Below, one piece after another: positions 35,561 to 47,400 of a stretch of 64,000 bases of DNA (positions are counted from its first letter, which is position 1; each line of letters starts with the position of its first letter). A program made the position numbers and the translations under genes. The notes beneath the pieces were generated by a model. That model did no database searches. It was not told where the DNA came from and saw only the letters and a list, made by a program, of their open reading frames with translations. The stretch comes from Sceloporus undulatus (lineage: Eukaryota; Chordata; Lepidosauria; Squamata; Phrynosomatidae): contig NC_056526.1 in assembly GCF_019175285.1 (NCBI RefSeq), positions 121,084,599 to 121,148,598 of the forward strand. Reading direction: 5' to 3'.

Positions 35561-35679
35561 ATAACACGGTACAGTTAATTTCCCCTTACAATTTCCCCAA
35601 TATGAGAGATTTTTTCCAGTTTCCAGTACACTCAGTTAGAATGATTAACTATACTAATGAATTTATTTGTATCCTTTCA

Positions 35680-36400
35680 ACTATGAAAAGAAACCAGAAA
35701 CTCTTTCAGAGAGAGAGAAAAAAGGAGAGGGATCTTAGGAAATGTTAAACAGTTTTTTAAAAGCCATATCACTCTGGAATTTATACATAATATTAGCATT
35801 AATGCTCCAATCATGACATGCTGTTGTATAAGTGTTCTACTGTTTACTATCAATAGTCCTAAGTAGAAAGCTAATTTATGGTTAGTAGCCTCTGAAGGAA
35901 GCTCATTTAAGAAATCAATGCTATTCACAGTGGCTTCACTGTGGTGGTGCTAGTCATCTGCATATCTTAAATTGTTGATGTGCCTTCCTCTAATTTCCGT
36001 ATTTCTTTTCCTCTGAGTCTAATCCTTCTTTACATATGACATGTTCAGCATACAAGTGAAACTGATAGGGTGATAAAATGAAGCTTTTCCTGACTTTTTT
36101 GCCAGTTGGAAACCATTCCATTTTTCCACATTCTGCCTAATGGTGGCATCCTGCCCCAAGTACAGTTTAGGTATCAGGACAATCAGATGTTGTGGCACAC
36201 CCATTTTTTAAAAGAGTGATCCATAGTTTTTAATGATCTACACAATCAAAAGTTTTGCTATAATCTATAAAGCACAGGCTGGTTTTCTTTTGAAATTCTT
36301 TCGTCTGAACCATTATCCAATACACGTTTTCAGCATGATCCCTAGTGCCTCTTCCTTTCTGTGCAGTACTAATAAGTATTAGCAGTGGTACCATTGCTGT
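35680..36400 (-). mobile_element. BovB LINE fragment
   Basis: Minus-strand frames give RGTRDHAENVYWIMVQTKEF, then KKTSLCFIDYSKTFDCVDH (36230-36320) and MGVPQHLIVLIPKLYLGQDA (about 36145-36204): BovB reverse transcriptase. Broken by frameshifts. The part left of about 35990 is not clearly BovB. Confidence 0.8.
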
Positions 36401-37020
36401 TGTCTCTGACATATCCTCTTCCAGTGCCAGGGCCCCCCATGTCCCCCCCAAGGGCCAAATGGAGGACGCCCCCAGTAGAATGGAGGATGTGGTGCCCAGC
36501 TGGAATGCCCAAGCTGCTGCTCCTGCTGCTGAGCCCTATGGCTTTCCCCAAGGGAGGACCTTCTGAGGAATGGCTCCTGGATGGGTAAGGGGGGCATGGA
36601 GGATCAAGGATCACCACCTTCTGAATCCAACAGCTGTGTGCACATTCACACAACAGCCAATTTTGAGAGGTGGCTTGCAGCCACAATCACTTGTGCGGGG
36701 CTGCAGTGTGAACATGCACACAGTAGCTCATGCTTTGGGAGATGGGAGGAGGAGTGATTGCATCCATCAACATTTTCCTGAAGCTGGCTGCTGTATTCCA
36801 ATTCACACAGCAGACAGCTTTAGGACGCAATTGGCAACTGCGATCGCTCGTTCCCACCCTTCCTCCTGGAAAGTGGCATTTGGCAGTGCGGAAAACAGAT
36901 CACATAACTATGGATTGTGAAAGTGCTAACAAGTATCATAAGAAATTATGCCAAACCAGTATGCTTCCATTCTTAAACTAGTGTGATTGTGGTGGGACAG
37001 CAAGCTGATGTGATAAAGTC
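36400..37020. other. GC-rich stretch, unassigned
   Basis: Overlapping frames occur on both strands because of GC-rich, proline/glycine-like codons, with no family match and no splice context. GTGGCTTGCAGCCACAATC and GCGATCGC occur inside. Probably old transposon DNA. Confidence 0.3.
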
Positions 37021-37222
37021 CTTATTCCATTGGGAAAATAAGAGACAGGTCTCCACGTGGTTAATGATGATGTATATTTTATTCTTTAAAAATCTTCATA
37101 AATATCCTGTCTCATTTGAATTGTTTAACACTCTAGTTTATGGAGAGATGTATATTTTTTTGCCGACTCGCAAATTTCTGCTGTTGATATATTGCTGCTT
37201 TTTATACACTGAATGGTATGTA

Positions 37223-37580
37223 CAGTGAGACCTCCACATTTGCAGGCTGCAGCTTTGACTTTTGGGGATTTGATTGTTTGTGATTTTGATTAATAGGTTC
37301 TCTCTAGGAATCTCTAGGTTCTATAATGCAGTTCTGCCAGGGGTTGATCATAGAGTTGTGCTGGAGAACCTAGAATAGAAAACACTTCCCTAGGCATTTG
37401 TTGGTCCTCCAGCACAATTCTATAATGAACCTCTGGCAGATGCTGACTACAGAGTTGCACTGGAGGACCTGGGGATTCCTAGAAGGGTGTTCTCTATGGT
37501 AAAAAGAATAGTGTTTTTGTCAGTTGCAATTTTTCCACATTCATTCACCCCTAAACCCAACAAATGTGGAGGGACCACTA
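37223..37580. mobile_element. Tigger-like MITE, 358 bp
   Basis: CAGTGAGACCTCCACATTTG start and CAAATGTGGAGGGACCACTA end, with TA on both sides. The interior has two related segments (GTTCTGCCAGGGG / CCTCTGGCAG). Confidence 0.8.
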
Positions 37581-38244
37581 TACATGTTTTTGATACTATA
37601 TATAATAAATGTATAATAAATGTATTTTACATGAATGCAATTTGCATTACAGTATTTTAAAATCTGGAAACTTTATTATTGATGTTTATGCTTGCTTCTA
37701 GTGTAATTCCTGAAGAAGGCCAGCCAATTCAATATATATCCCAAAATGGACTGGGCTTTTTAAAAAACAGATGATCTATCGAACTTTTTAAATAATAAAA
37801 TACAGTCTCTTACTAAGGATGTGCAGACTCTTTCTTTCTTTCTCAGCTTTAGTGCCTCACAAGGCTTTAAGCCCAAGGATTCCCACCGGAGGCAGCCATG
37901 GCTGTTAAAGTGAAATAATAGCACTATAATTGCATAGTGTGAAATGGCCTCTGATTCTGAGCTGCTCAAGTGGAACTGGCTGCTATTGGCAACCAATTGC
38001 TGGACTAGAGAGACCTGTCATCTCAACTGACAGGGAGAATTCTTCCATTAAAATAGCTATGCCAGTAGAGCAAATTATTTTAAAATGCTGTTCAGTAAAA
38101 GGCCTCACTAATGAGCACCTTAAAAACTATGGTTATCCTCCAATAGTCACTTGCTTTGCAGCAAGCTTCATTGATCCGGTAGTAACTGGTGGTTTCTGTG
38201 CCAATGAAACTGGCAATTGGCTCTGGATTTCAGTTTTGTCCTTG

Positions 38245-38395
38245 TTTTTGTGTGCCTTAGTTTGTGACTTATGACAACCGTAAGGTGACCCTATCATGGA
38301 GTTTCCTTGGCAAGATTTGTTCAGAGGAGGTTTGCTGTTTCTTCCCCTGAAGCTGAGAGAGTGTGACTTGCCCAAGGCCGCCCAGATCACAGGAG
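38245..38395 (-). repeat. tRNA-derived SINE, 3' part
   Basis: TTTTGTGTGCCTTAGTTTGTG through GACTTGCCCAAGGCCGCCC; the head is lost. Confidence 0.75.
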
Positions 38396-38404
38396 CTATT
38401 TGAA

Positions 38405-38695
38405 ATGTGCAACCTATTTGGGGGGATTGGAAAGCAATAAAGAATCATGGAAAGATAAATGGGAAGTTGTGATTAAGAAAGCAGAAGATAAATTGGGGTA
38501 TGAAGAAGTTAAAAATAGAATTAATGATATTTTCCACATCTCTGATAATGATTGTTAACTTGATTGGATTGTCTTTCCCTCAAATGCTGGTTTTGGGAGG
38601 GGGGAGAGGGGAGAAAAGCATATTATGAAATGTGGATTGTACAGTTTGTATTATGTACTGTGTAAAATTTAAAAAAAGTCATTAAAAAGAAACCT
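38405..38695 (+). mobile_element. L1 LINE 3' end
   Basis: Residual ESWKDKWEVVIKKAEDKLGY frame, then a 3' UTR with GGGAGGGGGGAGAGG, GTACAGTTTGTATTATG and a final AAAAAAAGTCATTAAAAAG. Confidence 0.6.
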
Positions 38696-38754
38696 GTTTG
38701 GGGGAATAGCATTCAGCAGCTTGGGCAGGTACTATAAATTGAGAGTGAAACTGA

Positions 38755-38984
38755 GGCTGCCTGCATCTACATTGCAGAAATAATCCAGTTTAAAACTGTT
38801 TTAACTGCCATGGCTCAATGCTTTGTAATTCTGGGATCTGTAGTTTTGTGAGATATTTAGCCATCTCTGTAGGAGAGCTCTGGTGCCAGCACGACAAACT
38901 CCAATTCCCAGAATTCCATAGCATTCAGCCATGGCAGTTAAAGCATTGTCAAACCGGTTTATTTCTGCAGTGTGGATGCAGCCT
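38755..38984. mobile_element. Palindromic MITE, family A, second end type
   Basis: GGCTGCCTGCATCTACATTG left and TGCAGTGTGGATGCAGCC right, with both CATGGC core arms. One of the best preserved copies. Confidence 0.85.
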
Positions 38985-39704
38985 AAGTGATTAGCAGAAA
39001 GGGCTCTTTGCAAATATATTTAGCATTGCTTTTTGCAAATATATTTAGCGTTGGCCAAGAAAAGCCAAAAGCCAAATTGAAATTGTTATTTTATAAAAAT
39101 GGTGGGGAATATCTGAGGCCTGGGAGATGCCCCAGGGCCCCTCTTTCCCCCCCAAATGAATGCCAAAAAATAAATCTGTTTATTCATGCTATTAGGTTTT
39201 GTAAGTGGCCGCAACAGAACTCTCCATTGTTTTTGCTAGACTCCTCTCATAATAACCCCCTCAGGGTTAATCCAGCATAGTTCCCTCAAATATTTTTCAG
39301 CTGCGTCAAAGAGCTAATAGCCCAATTATATATAACCTTTTCACGTTTAAAACACACACAATGTCCCAGTGTTTCAAAGCACCAGAATTTAAAGTGTCTG
39401 GGGCCTTCCTTCAACTGAAGGAACTAAAAATTGACCTTGCTTTGTGCCTAGGTCAACATAACCGACTTTTGCTCCTCATTAAATGGACGTATGTTTTAAA
39501 TACTTGTTTATTTTTACACACAGAAAGAGTGTGGTCAAATAAAAGTGATGGCGTTGAATGTTTTATGTTGCCTCCATTGCCACTGATGGCAAAGCTATGC
39601 CTCTGATGCAGTGTACAACTTGTACCTCAGCTTTGTGCAAAGTGGCACCAAGTGAAAAGGCCACGGCTGCCATCTATAGGGCTTTCTGAGGGCTATATAT
39701 TTAA

Positions 39705-39900
39705 ATATATAGCCGTGTTAGTCTGTAGATTCAGTATCTATTCTAGAGAGATTCTTGTAGCACCTTTGAGGCTAACTGAAAGAAAGAAATTGGCAGCATG
39801 AGTTTTCTTCTGCGGAAGTAGACTGAAGTCTAGGAAAGCTCATGCTGCCAACTTCTTTCTTTTAGTTAGCCTCAAAGGTGCTACAAGAATTTCTCTAGAT
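39705..39900. mobile_element. Fold-back family C, full palindrome
   Basis: AGCCGTGTTAGTCTGTAG leads in. TCTTGTAGCACCTTTGAGGC and GGCAGCATGAGTTTTC on the left are mirrored by GAAAGCTCATGCTGCC and GCCTCAAAGGTGCTACAAGA on the right. Confidence 0.8.
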
Positions 39901-39903
39901 CAA

Positions 39904-40037
39904 TAGTCCCCAAACTGTACTCTTTAAGGGATTTTGGACTTCACCTCCCAGAATCCCATACTATTGGTCAACATGGCTGAGGCTTCTGGGAGCTGCAGTC
40001 CAAAAAAATCTCTTAAAGGGCACAGTTTGGGGACCAC
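39904..40037. mobile_element. hAT-like MITE, family D
   Basis: TAGTCCCCAAACTGTAC left and CAGTTTGGGGACCACT right, with inner arms GGGATTTTGGACT and AGTCCAAAAAAATC. A copy of 3778-3914. Confidence 0.7.
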
Positions 40038-40049
40038 TCTGCGCTAGAC

Positions 40050-40395
40050 AAGGGCAAACCCTCTCTGAAGAAACCCCAATGATAGGTTCGCCCTGGTGTG
40101 GCAGTTTGAGGCGACCGTCATGAGAACCTATCATGGGGTTTTCTTGGCAAGATTTCTTCAGAGAGGGTTTGCCCTTGCCATCCCCTGAGGCTGAGAGAGT
40201 GTGACTTGACCAAGGTTCTCTCCCCCCCCCCTTCAGCAGAAAGGGAGCCTAGATAGCATTACTGACTTTAGGAGACCAGGGTTCGAATCCCGGCACGGCC
40301 ATAGAAACCCACTGGTGACCTTGGGCGAGTCACACTCTCTCAGCCCCAGGAAACCTTGTGACTGGGTCTCGAAGGCACACCGCAGCAATATGTCT
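40050..40395. repeat. Two SINE pieces, head to head
   Basis: A minus-strand piece at about 40118-40215 (ATCATGGGGTTTTCTTGGC..CAAGG) with an inverted duplicate of its left part at 40050-40100, then a plus-strand piece at about 40230-40392 (GGTTCGAATCCCGG B-box). Confidence 0.65.
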
Positions 40396-40424
40396 TTCAC
40401 CTTCCTCTGTTACCTTTATTGATT

Positions 40425-40850
40425 TATTATTATTTTATTAATTTTTTATTTTATTATTTTATAGTTTTTATAATTTTTAATTTTAGTTTAATTTATTATT
40501 TATTATAATGTTATATTATTTATTATGATGTAATTCCGCCTCGATCTGCAGGGAGAGGCAGGAAATATAAATAAAATTATTATTATTTCATTATGTATCT
40601 TTATTTTATTATTATTATTTATCTTTTATTTTAATATTTTAATATTGTTATTATTTTATTATTTTTGTTATTTTTATTTTTATTATTAATTATTATTTAT
40701 TTTATTATTTATTTGTTACTTTTATTGTTATTTATTTCATTGTTATTTCATTATGTTATTTATTTATTTGTGCATCTTTATTTATTTATTCATGTTGGGG
40801 AATACATTTATTCATAAATTTATTTATTCGTGTGTGTGTATATACTGTAT
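40425..40850. repeat. Low-complexity (TTA/TTTA)n tract
   Basis: About 400 bases of T- and A-rich short repeats, interrupted by a GCCTCGATCTGCAGGGAG LINE/SINE tail-like segment. Confidence 0.85.
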
Positions 40851-40999
40851 ATACAATTGAGAGACTGAAAAAAATGTTACTCAGGGCCGAAGCAGTGCGT
40901 TCCTACAACAAGTGCTTAATACAGTTTGGGGAGAGGCCTGTGATGTGTCCCATTCAATATGGGATCGAATACCTTTATCAACTGACTCTTCGACTCAAA

Positions 41000-41466
41000 C
41001 ATTTCCCTTTAATACCCTCCGGGGCGCGCGTGCCTCCCCGCCTTAGCCAATCACTTCACGTGGTGGGCGTGGCCTCGAGATAGCCCCGCCCCATCAACCC
41101 CGAGAGGCCTTTAGGAACGGCCTTTCCGCACGCGCCGGGTTGTGGTGATTGGCGGCGGCGGCAGCAGTGGTAGGAGGAGTGGCCCAATCGAATATCGCAG
41201 AGCCGGTGGCCCCTCCCCTTTGCTAGAGCCGCCGTCCAATAGTAAAGTCTCGAGGGCGGGGCCAGCTAGGATGGACAGCTGAGGCGCCCTATCGCAGCGG
41301 CGGCGGAAGAACCCGCCGTCCAATGGCGGGGCGGAAAGGCGGGGCTTGTGTGTGGGAGGGTTTGGGAAGAGCAAAGCGGAACAACGGAGGGAGCCGGGTC
41401 GGGCCGGGCCCCAGTGTGAAGGCGCGGGGCGGTCGGTCGGGCGCCTCTTCAGACCGCTGCCCAAAA
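41000..41466 (+). promoter_or_regulatory. DCUN1D4 CpG-island promoter with CCAAT cluster
   Basis: GC- and CpG-rich sequence ending at the DCUN1D4 start codon. CCAAT motifs lie at 41047-41051, 41184-41188, 41236-41240 and 41320-41324, and an inverted one (ATTGG) at 41148-41152. A CACGTG E-box is at 41057-41062, and GC boxes (GGGCGGGG type) lie between them. Several CCAAT boxes suggest NF-Y binding and the E-box suggests USF-type factors, both inferred. There is no convincing TATA box, as is usual for a broadly expressed gene. CpG richness continues to about 41900. Confidence 0.8.
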
Positions 41467-41491
41467 ATGCACTCGGATGCCGCCGCTGTCA
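41467..41491 (+). CDS. DCUN1D4: DCUN1D4 coding exon 1 (start codon)
   Basis: Encodes MHSDAAAV plus one base of an asparagine codon completed by exon 2. The donor is A|GTAAGT. It lies in the CpG-rich promoter region. The same frame is open upstream to another ATG at 41323 (see findings). Confidence 0.95.
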
Positions 41492-44400
41492 GTAAGTCGG
41501 TTGGGGGTCCAGAAGGCGGAAGCGAAGTTTCTCCTCCGAGAGAGAGAGAGGAGAGGGAGGCGAAGAGGAGGCGAAGGCTTCCCCAGAGAGAGAGAGAGGG
41601 AAAGGCCGGCGTTGGATGGGGGACAAAGCCGTGACGCAGTTCTTATAGAAAGGGCTCTCGGGGGCGGAAGAGAGAGAGGGGCCTCTGTGGGAGGAGGAGG
41701 AGGGAGAAAGGGACACAGGAACACCCCTCTTTCCCCTTCTCTCTCTTGCTCTCCCTCCCTCCCTGCGCTGCATTGTGGGAGTTGTAGTCCCTGCCTCCTG
41801 GTTCCTGCGCGGCCCCGGATTCGGCTGCGCACTACAACTCCCAGGGTGCCCCTCCGCGTTCCCCAATGTCTCCTCCCCTTCACCCTCCTTCTCTCCTCTG
41901 GCCCTTTATTATCTGTTTAGGGTCTGCAGTTGGGGACTTGGAGCGCCCTCCTCCCCGGGAAAGGGAGGGTTCCTTTGGGTCAGGAGGACGTACTGAAACA
42001 AATGACTCCGCTTGCCCAGAGGGAAACCACACTTGCCCATACAGGATCATTGGGCAAATAATTCCCCAAAGATTCCCTATGGGCAAGTACTGTCATTTGT
42101 TTTAGTACGTCCCATTGTTGAGTACCAGGCTTGTTTTGCGGGGGGAGGGGGGAGGGATTATTTATTACTATCTATTTAGCTTATACATTGTACACCGCTT
42201 AGGGAGTGAAGTCAAAGGCTTTCATGGCCAGCATCCATCATCATCATCATAATAATCTATTTTTATCCTGCTCCTGCGTGTAAGACAACATTAAAACATA
42301 CATTCCTGTATCCCAAAAAGACACTGATCCTCTTTGCATATCCTCCCACCCCAAGGCTTTGCCATCAACAACAGAACAATACACAGGTTAATATGGAAAT
42401 CACTTCTCCACACTCCCTTCCATGTCAACATTCTCTGAAGATGCCAGCCACAGACGCTAGGAAAAGATCAAGAGTAAACTACATAGTCCAAAAAACCTAC
42501 AGAAAACTACGCTTGGGGAGTGCTTAAATGCACTCATCAGCAGCATAGAAATATACTTGCTGTTGCTATATCTGCTCCTTTGCAGGAGGAACCAAACTGG
42601 CAGCACCGGAGGAGAGAGGAAAGTCTCTGTTGTTGTGTGCCTTCAGGTCATTTCCCAACATACAGTGGACCCTAAGGTGTAAATCTATCATGGAGGGGTT
42701 TTTTGGGGTGGGGGGCAAGATTTGTTCAGAGGAGATCTGCCATCGCCGTCCTCTGAAGCTGAGAGAGTGTGACTTGACCAAGGTCACCCAGTGGGTTTAT
42801 GGAGTGGGTTTATGCACTTGAAACATGATACCATGCTGACTCTCTGAGGGTCTCGTAGCTTGGATTAATATGATCTTTCCTCCCTCGCTGTTTCCGTAGT
42901 GTTTTGCCTTCTTCACTGGGCAAAGCTCCCTCTTGGATGATGTGGTTGGAGAAGTCAGGGAGGGCGAGAGTAAAGGAGCCTTTGGCTGTTTTCCTAAGCA
43001 GGAAGTTCCAAGTCAGTTTGTTTTGGAATGGATGTGGGCATTCACCTTGTCACCAGGTAGCATTTCCAGGAGGCAGTTAGTCCAGCTTTACCACCAGTAA
43101 CCTGCTTCCTGAATACATTGAGTTTTTCTTGCATCTTTCTTAAACATTCAGGATTTCTAAATGAATCCCTCCTAATATTCAGATTTTACAAACGCACATT
43201 CAGCCTTTAAAAATTACTTGCAAAAGTTACTAGTCTGCTAAGAGAGACAAGTTATTTCTCATGGTAGCTGTCTGACTCCTCCACAGCAATAATAGGAATT
43301 CAGGTCACTGACCTGCTAGAAAACCACCATTAAGGCCTACCAGGTGGACTGTAATGAAAGATATTCATCTGCCTGGATTGATATTATGAGCTTTATAAAT
43401 ATGCCTGCATTCTCTGCATCATTGTTCTTCTTTTAGGATCCAAGAGTATTATATTCCAATCTTTTGTTTGGAAGTTTTTCCCCAGCAGAGGGAGTCCTGG
43501 CCTCCTGTAATCTGGGTTATGTACCTCCCATTCGCTCCTGTAGGCAGGGACAGAAGAGAAGACCAGCCCCTATATAGGGAGGAGCTAACCCCCCTGGACC
43601 TCAGACTTGTCCTGCCTACGCTCCTAGTAGGACACGAATTCTTCTGCCAGGGGTAATTCTCAGGCACAATTTAAGTTTGTGGAAATGTAAAAGAACCATT
43701 TGGAAGGCGAAGGAGTTCAGTTTGAACTTCATACAAGGAGTAGGATGCATTTAGGGCTGCATCCTACTCTTTGTATGAAGTTCAAGCTAAACCCCAAGCT
43801 TAATGTAGGATATAATGCTTAGAAGCCAAGACTGAAAGCAAGAGACTCGCTCATCTCAGGCAACTGAAGACAAACTCCATAAAGAGATTTTGTGATGTTT
43901 TAAAAAATCCCTTGAGCTTACAATATGAAATCTTATATTTTCAGCATGTTCACATGCTGTTTACAATAGTTCAGCAGTTAGGCAAAAATGTTTTCTAAAT
44001 AATATAGAGGTACCATCAATCTTTGGGCCAAACATGAAAGAAATCACCATAAAGTTAAAAAAAACCCCAACAACCCACAAGCAGTATCTGAAATTACATA
44101 TTTAGCAGAACAGGGAAATATTTTTAGACTGGGTAATGCTTATGGGTAAGTAAACCATAATTAGTATTCTTTTGTTAGGGCCATCAGGACCATTTTTACA
44201 AACTCAGCTGCTGTCCAGGACACACTTACTGTAACGTAGGTCCCATTAAGCTTAATATTACCAGTTTACGTACCAGAGGCTGCAACTTCGTTTGGGCTGT
44301 GCGTAGATTTATAAACTGAGGAAACTGCCCTAGATGCCTCAAAAAATGGTTGCCGTGGGGTTTGTAGCTAGTGACATTAAAAAAAAAGCCTGCCTGAAAG

Positions 44401-47400
44401 ACTGAGTACAAGGCTGAGGTCAGTTTTCAGTCCCAATAACCAAACAATTTCTTTGACGCCATGGTTTTTGATATTAATGGGAATGTATTTGATAAAAGGC
44501 AGGCTCCTTTGTTTGCCTTCTCCCTCTGCCAGCCATTTCATTCTCCCAACATTTCTTCTCTCCTGCCTCAAATAACAACCCGTATGCATCTTCTCACCTT
44601 GAATCACTACTGCTATGGTCATGGACATCTTTGCACTGGACCACTACTGTGCATGCGCACACATGGATTTGCTCACTTTCTCACATATGTCCACAAGCAA
44701 GGATCTTGTGGCCTCAGCAAGCATACAGCCATATACCTCCATATGCAGTTGGTCATTCAAAACAAAGATGGTTGTGGTAGGAGTCGTTCATTTTACTTTT
44801 TACTCTTCATGGTGACCCTGACTCTTGGTGACTCTATGGATGAGATGTCTCCAAGACCCCCTGTCCTCCACTGCTCTGCTTAGGTTGTGCAAATTTAGGC
44901 ATGTGATTGAGTCTATCCATCTGGTATGGGGTATTCCTCTCTTTCTACAACCCTCCACGTTTCTCAGCATTGTCTTTTCTAATGAGTTGTACCTTCTCAT
45001 GATCTGGCCAAAGTACGACAACCTCAGTTTGATCATCTTGGCTTACAAGGAGATTTCAGGCTTGATCTGTTCAAGGACCTGTTTCTTTGTCTTTTTGGCT
45101 GTCCATGGTATCCTCAGCACTCTTTTCCAGCACTACATCTCCAATGAGTTGATATTGTCCTTGCTGACTTTCTTCACTATCCAGTTCTCACACCTGTATG
45201 TGGGGATGGGGAATACAGTGGCTTGGACAATTCTAAATGTTTGTGCACTGTCAGCTGTATACAAAACCCAAGTTAGCAGAAGTCTTTACGCTTCAGGATC
45301 TTGTCTAGTTCTTTCATACCTGTACTTCCCATTCCTAGTCTTCTTCTGATTTCTTGACTGCAGTCTCCATTCTGATCAATGTTTGATCTGAGGTATGAGA
45401 AATCTTTAACTAGTTTAATTTCCTCATTGTATAGGTTGAATTTATGTATTTCTTCTGTAGTCATTACTTTTGGTTTTTTAATGTTCAGCATTAAGCCTGC
45501 CTTTGCACTTTCATCTTTGATCTTCCTTTCTACCAGAAAGAAAGAAAAAAAATGTTTTTAAAATAAAGATTAACAGAAGGAGCCTCATTTGTTGTCAGGG
45601 AAGGTGTCTGAGGTCTGTAACCATTGTTGAAGATTGTTGTTTCAGTTAACTTCACAGTCTTAATCTTGTAGTGTAGTTCTAGTGCACATACTTAGGCAAA
45701 AACAATTCTCATTGACTTCAGTGAAGCTTACGCTCATCTAGCGAGTCTGGTTTATGTATAGAATAGTGCTTATAAACCTCATAACTATGGTTATGCAAGC
45801 CAGTTTGGAGTCAATTTCTTTTTAAACTCATCTTCCTTGTATAATGCATTGGAGTCCATTACCTTAGTTCTGCTTGACAAAATGATTTAATGTGAATCAC
45901 TGTAAAATGTGCCATGCTTACTAACTTATGACTCAGCAGCTCCTTCAAAAAGGTATTCTAAATCTCTTTAGTCAGAAGTGATCTCATCTTTTTAAAAGTT
46001 GTACTAAATATTTACTTGCACTGATTTTTTAAAACAAGATGAGGTTCTTGTAGGAAAAGGCTCCCTGTTATTCCCTCAGATTAAATAGCCAACAAACTTT
46101 GTGGGAGAAATTTCTGCATGTATAGTATGGCTTCTGTGGTCTTCTTTCTAAAACAGCCTGCTCTTGAAACAGCAAGAGTGCTGGTGAGTGCATGGAAACT
46201 TCTACAGATAGCAAAGGAAGTCTTTCAAATTGGGCTTTAAGGCCTGGATCCAATTACCTCACTTGTAATTAACACCCTACAACAGTCAGTGGTGCCTGCA
46301 TCCAAATAAACTGTAGAATTGCTATGGCTACTTCAGCTTGTGGCTGGAGTGCTATGCAGTCTTGCTGTGGAGTAAGATATATCGAATTTAGAGGGACCCT
46401 GGCTGCAATCTTATACTACTTTCCTTGGAGAAAACCCCATGGAAGAGCTGCATAATACAAAACCTCTTTAATTAAAATGAAGTTCAAGATACTGAATAGT
46501 TTGCTTTGTTTTGTTTACACTTTTTCTTTAAAATAAGTCTCAGTATGAATCTGTATTTCTTGTAAACTTACATTCCTTTGAATCTGTGCTGTGAGCTGTA
46601 CAGTATACAAAACCTAGGTTAACAGAAGACCACTCATACAGCGAGTCTTGGTTCTTTCTCCACGAAAGCTTCTTGTGGGGGACTCAGAAAAAGATTGGCA
46701 AAGGGTAGAGTAGAGGACTGTAAGCATTGGCAACTGGTGGCTCCCATGTCAGTGTGCAAGTGACTCTTAGAAAGGCAAGACTAAAACCACTGTCCCAGTT
46801 TAAAACACGAGCCACCAACAATTGCAATTTGCTGTGGTGTGCCTTCCACCTAAGGTAAACCTATCATGGGGTTTTCTTGACAAGGTTTGGTCAGAGCCTT
46901 TGCCTTCTTCTGACATTAAGAGGCTGTGACTTTTCTAATTCAAAGATATAGTTGTGTTAGTCTGTAGAATCAGTATGTAGAGTGATCTTGTAGCACCTTT
47001 GAGACTAACTGAAAGGGGGAAGTTAGTCTCAAATGTGCTGCTACAAGATCTCTCTACATACTGACTTGCCCAGTGGGTTTTCATGGCTGAATGGGGATTC
47101 AGACCCTTGTTTCTGGAACTATAGTCCAGTGCTCAAACCATTACGCCATGCTGGCTCTCAAGCAAATGCAATGGAAGGGTAAAAGTCTTGAAAATCAGGC
47201 AGACCAAATTTGTCTGAGACACTTCCTTCCCACTGTACTTTCCTGTATCACATCACTGGCTTTTTCTGAGAGTCCCCTTGCCCCCTAGATGGTCCTTGAC
47301 TACACTTTCCCCAGCTAAGTGTTAGGAAGATTGTTCCGTAAACGTTTCTAGTTACATCACATTAGCTAGTGTTTTCTAACCTGTTATGAAACCAAAACGA

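Noticed and set aside
36345-36981. Overlapping frames in a GC-rich stretch
   Set aside because: Several frames on both strands with no family match, no splice sites in context and a BovB fragment next door.
40425-40850. Low-complexity TTA tract as a matrix attachment or origin site
   Set aside because: Nothing beyond AT-richness supports a function; it reads as expanded LINE/SINE tails.
41111-41883. Long open frames on both strands in the DCUN1D4 CpG island
   Set aside because: GC-rich DNA lacks stop codons by chance. The peptides are low-complexity (Arg, Pro, Gly, Ser), overlap on opposite strands and match no family. Only MHSDAAAV is supported.
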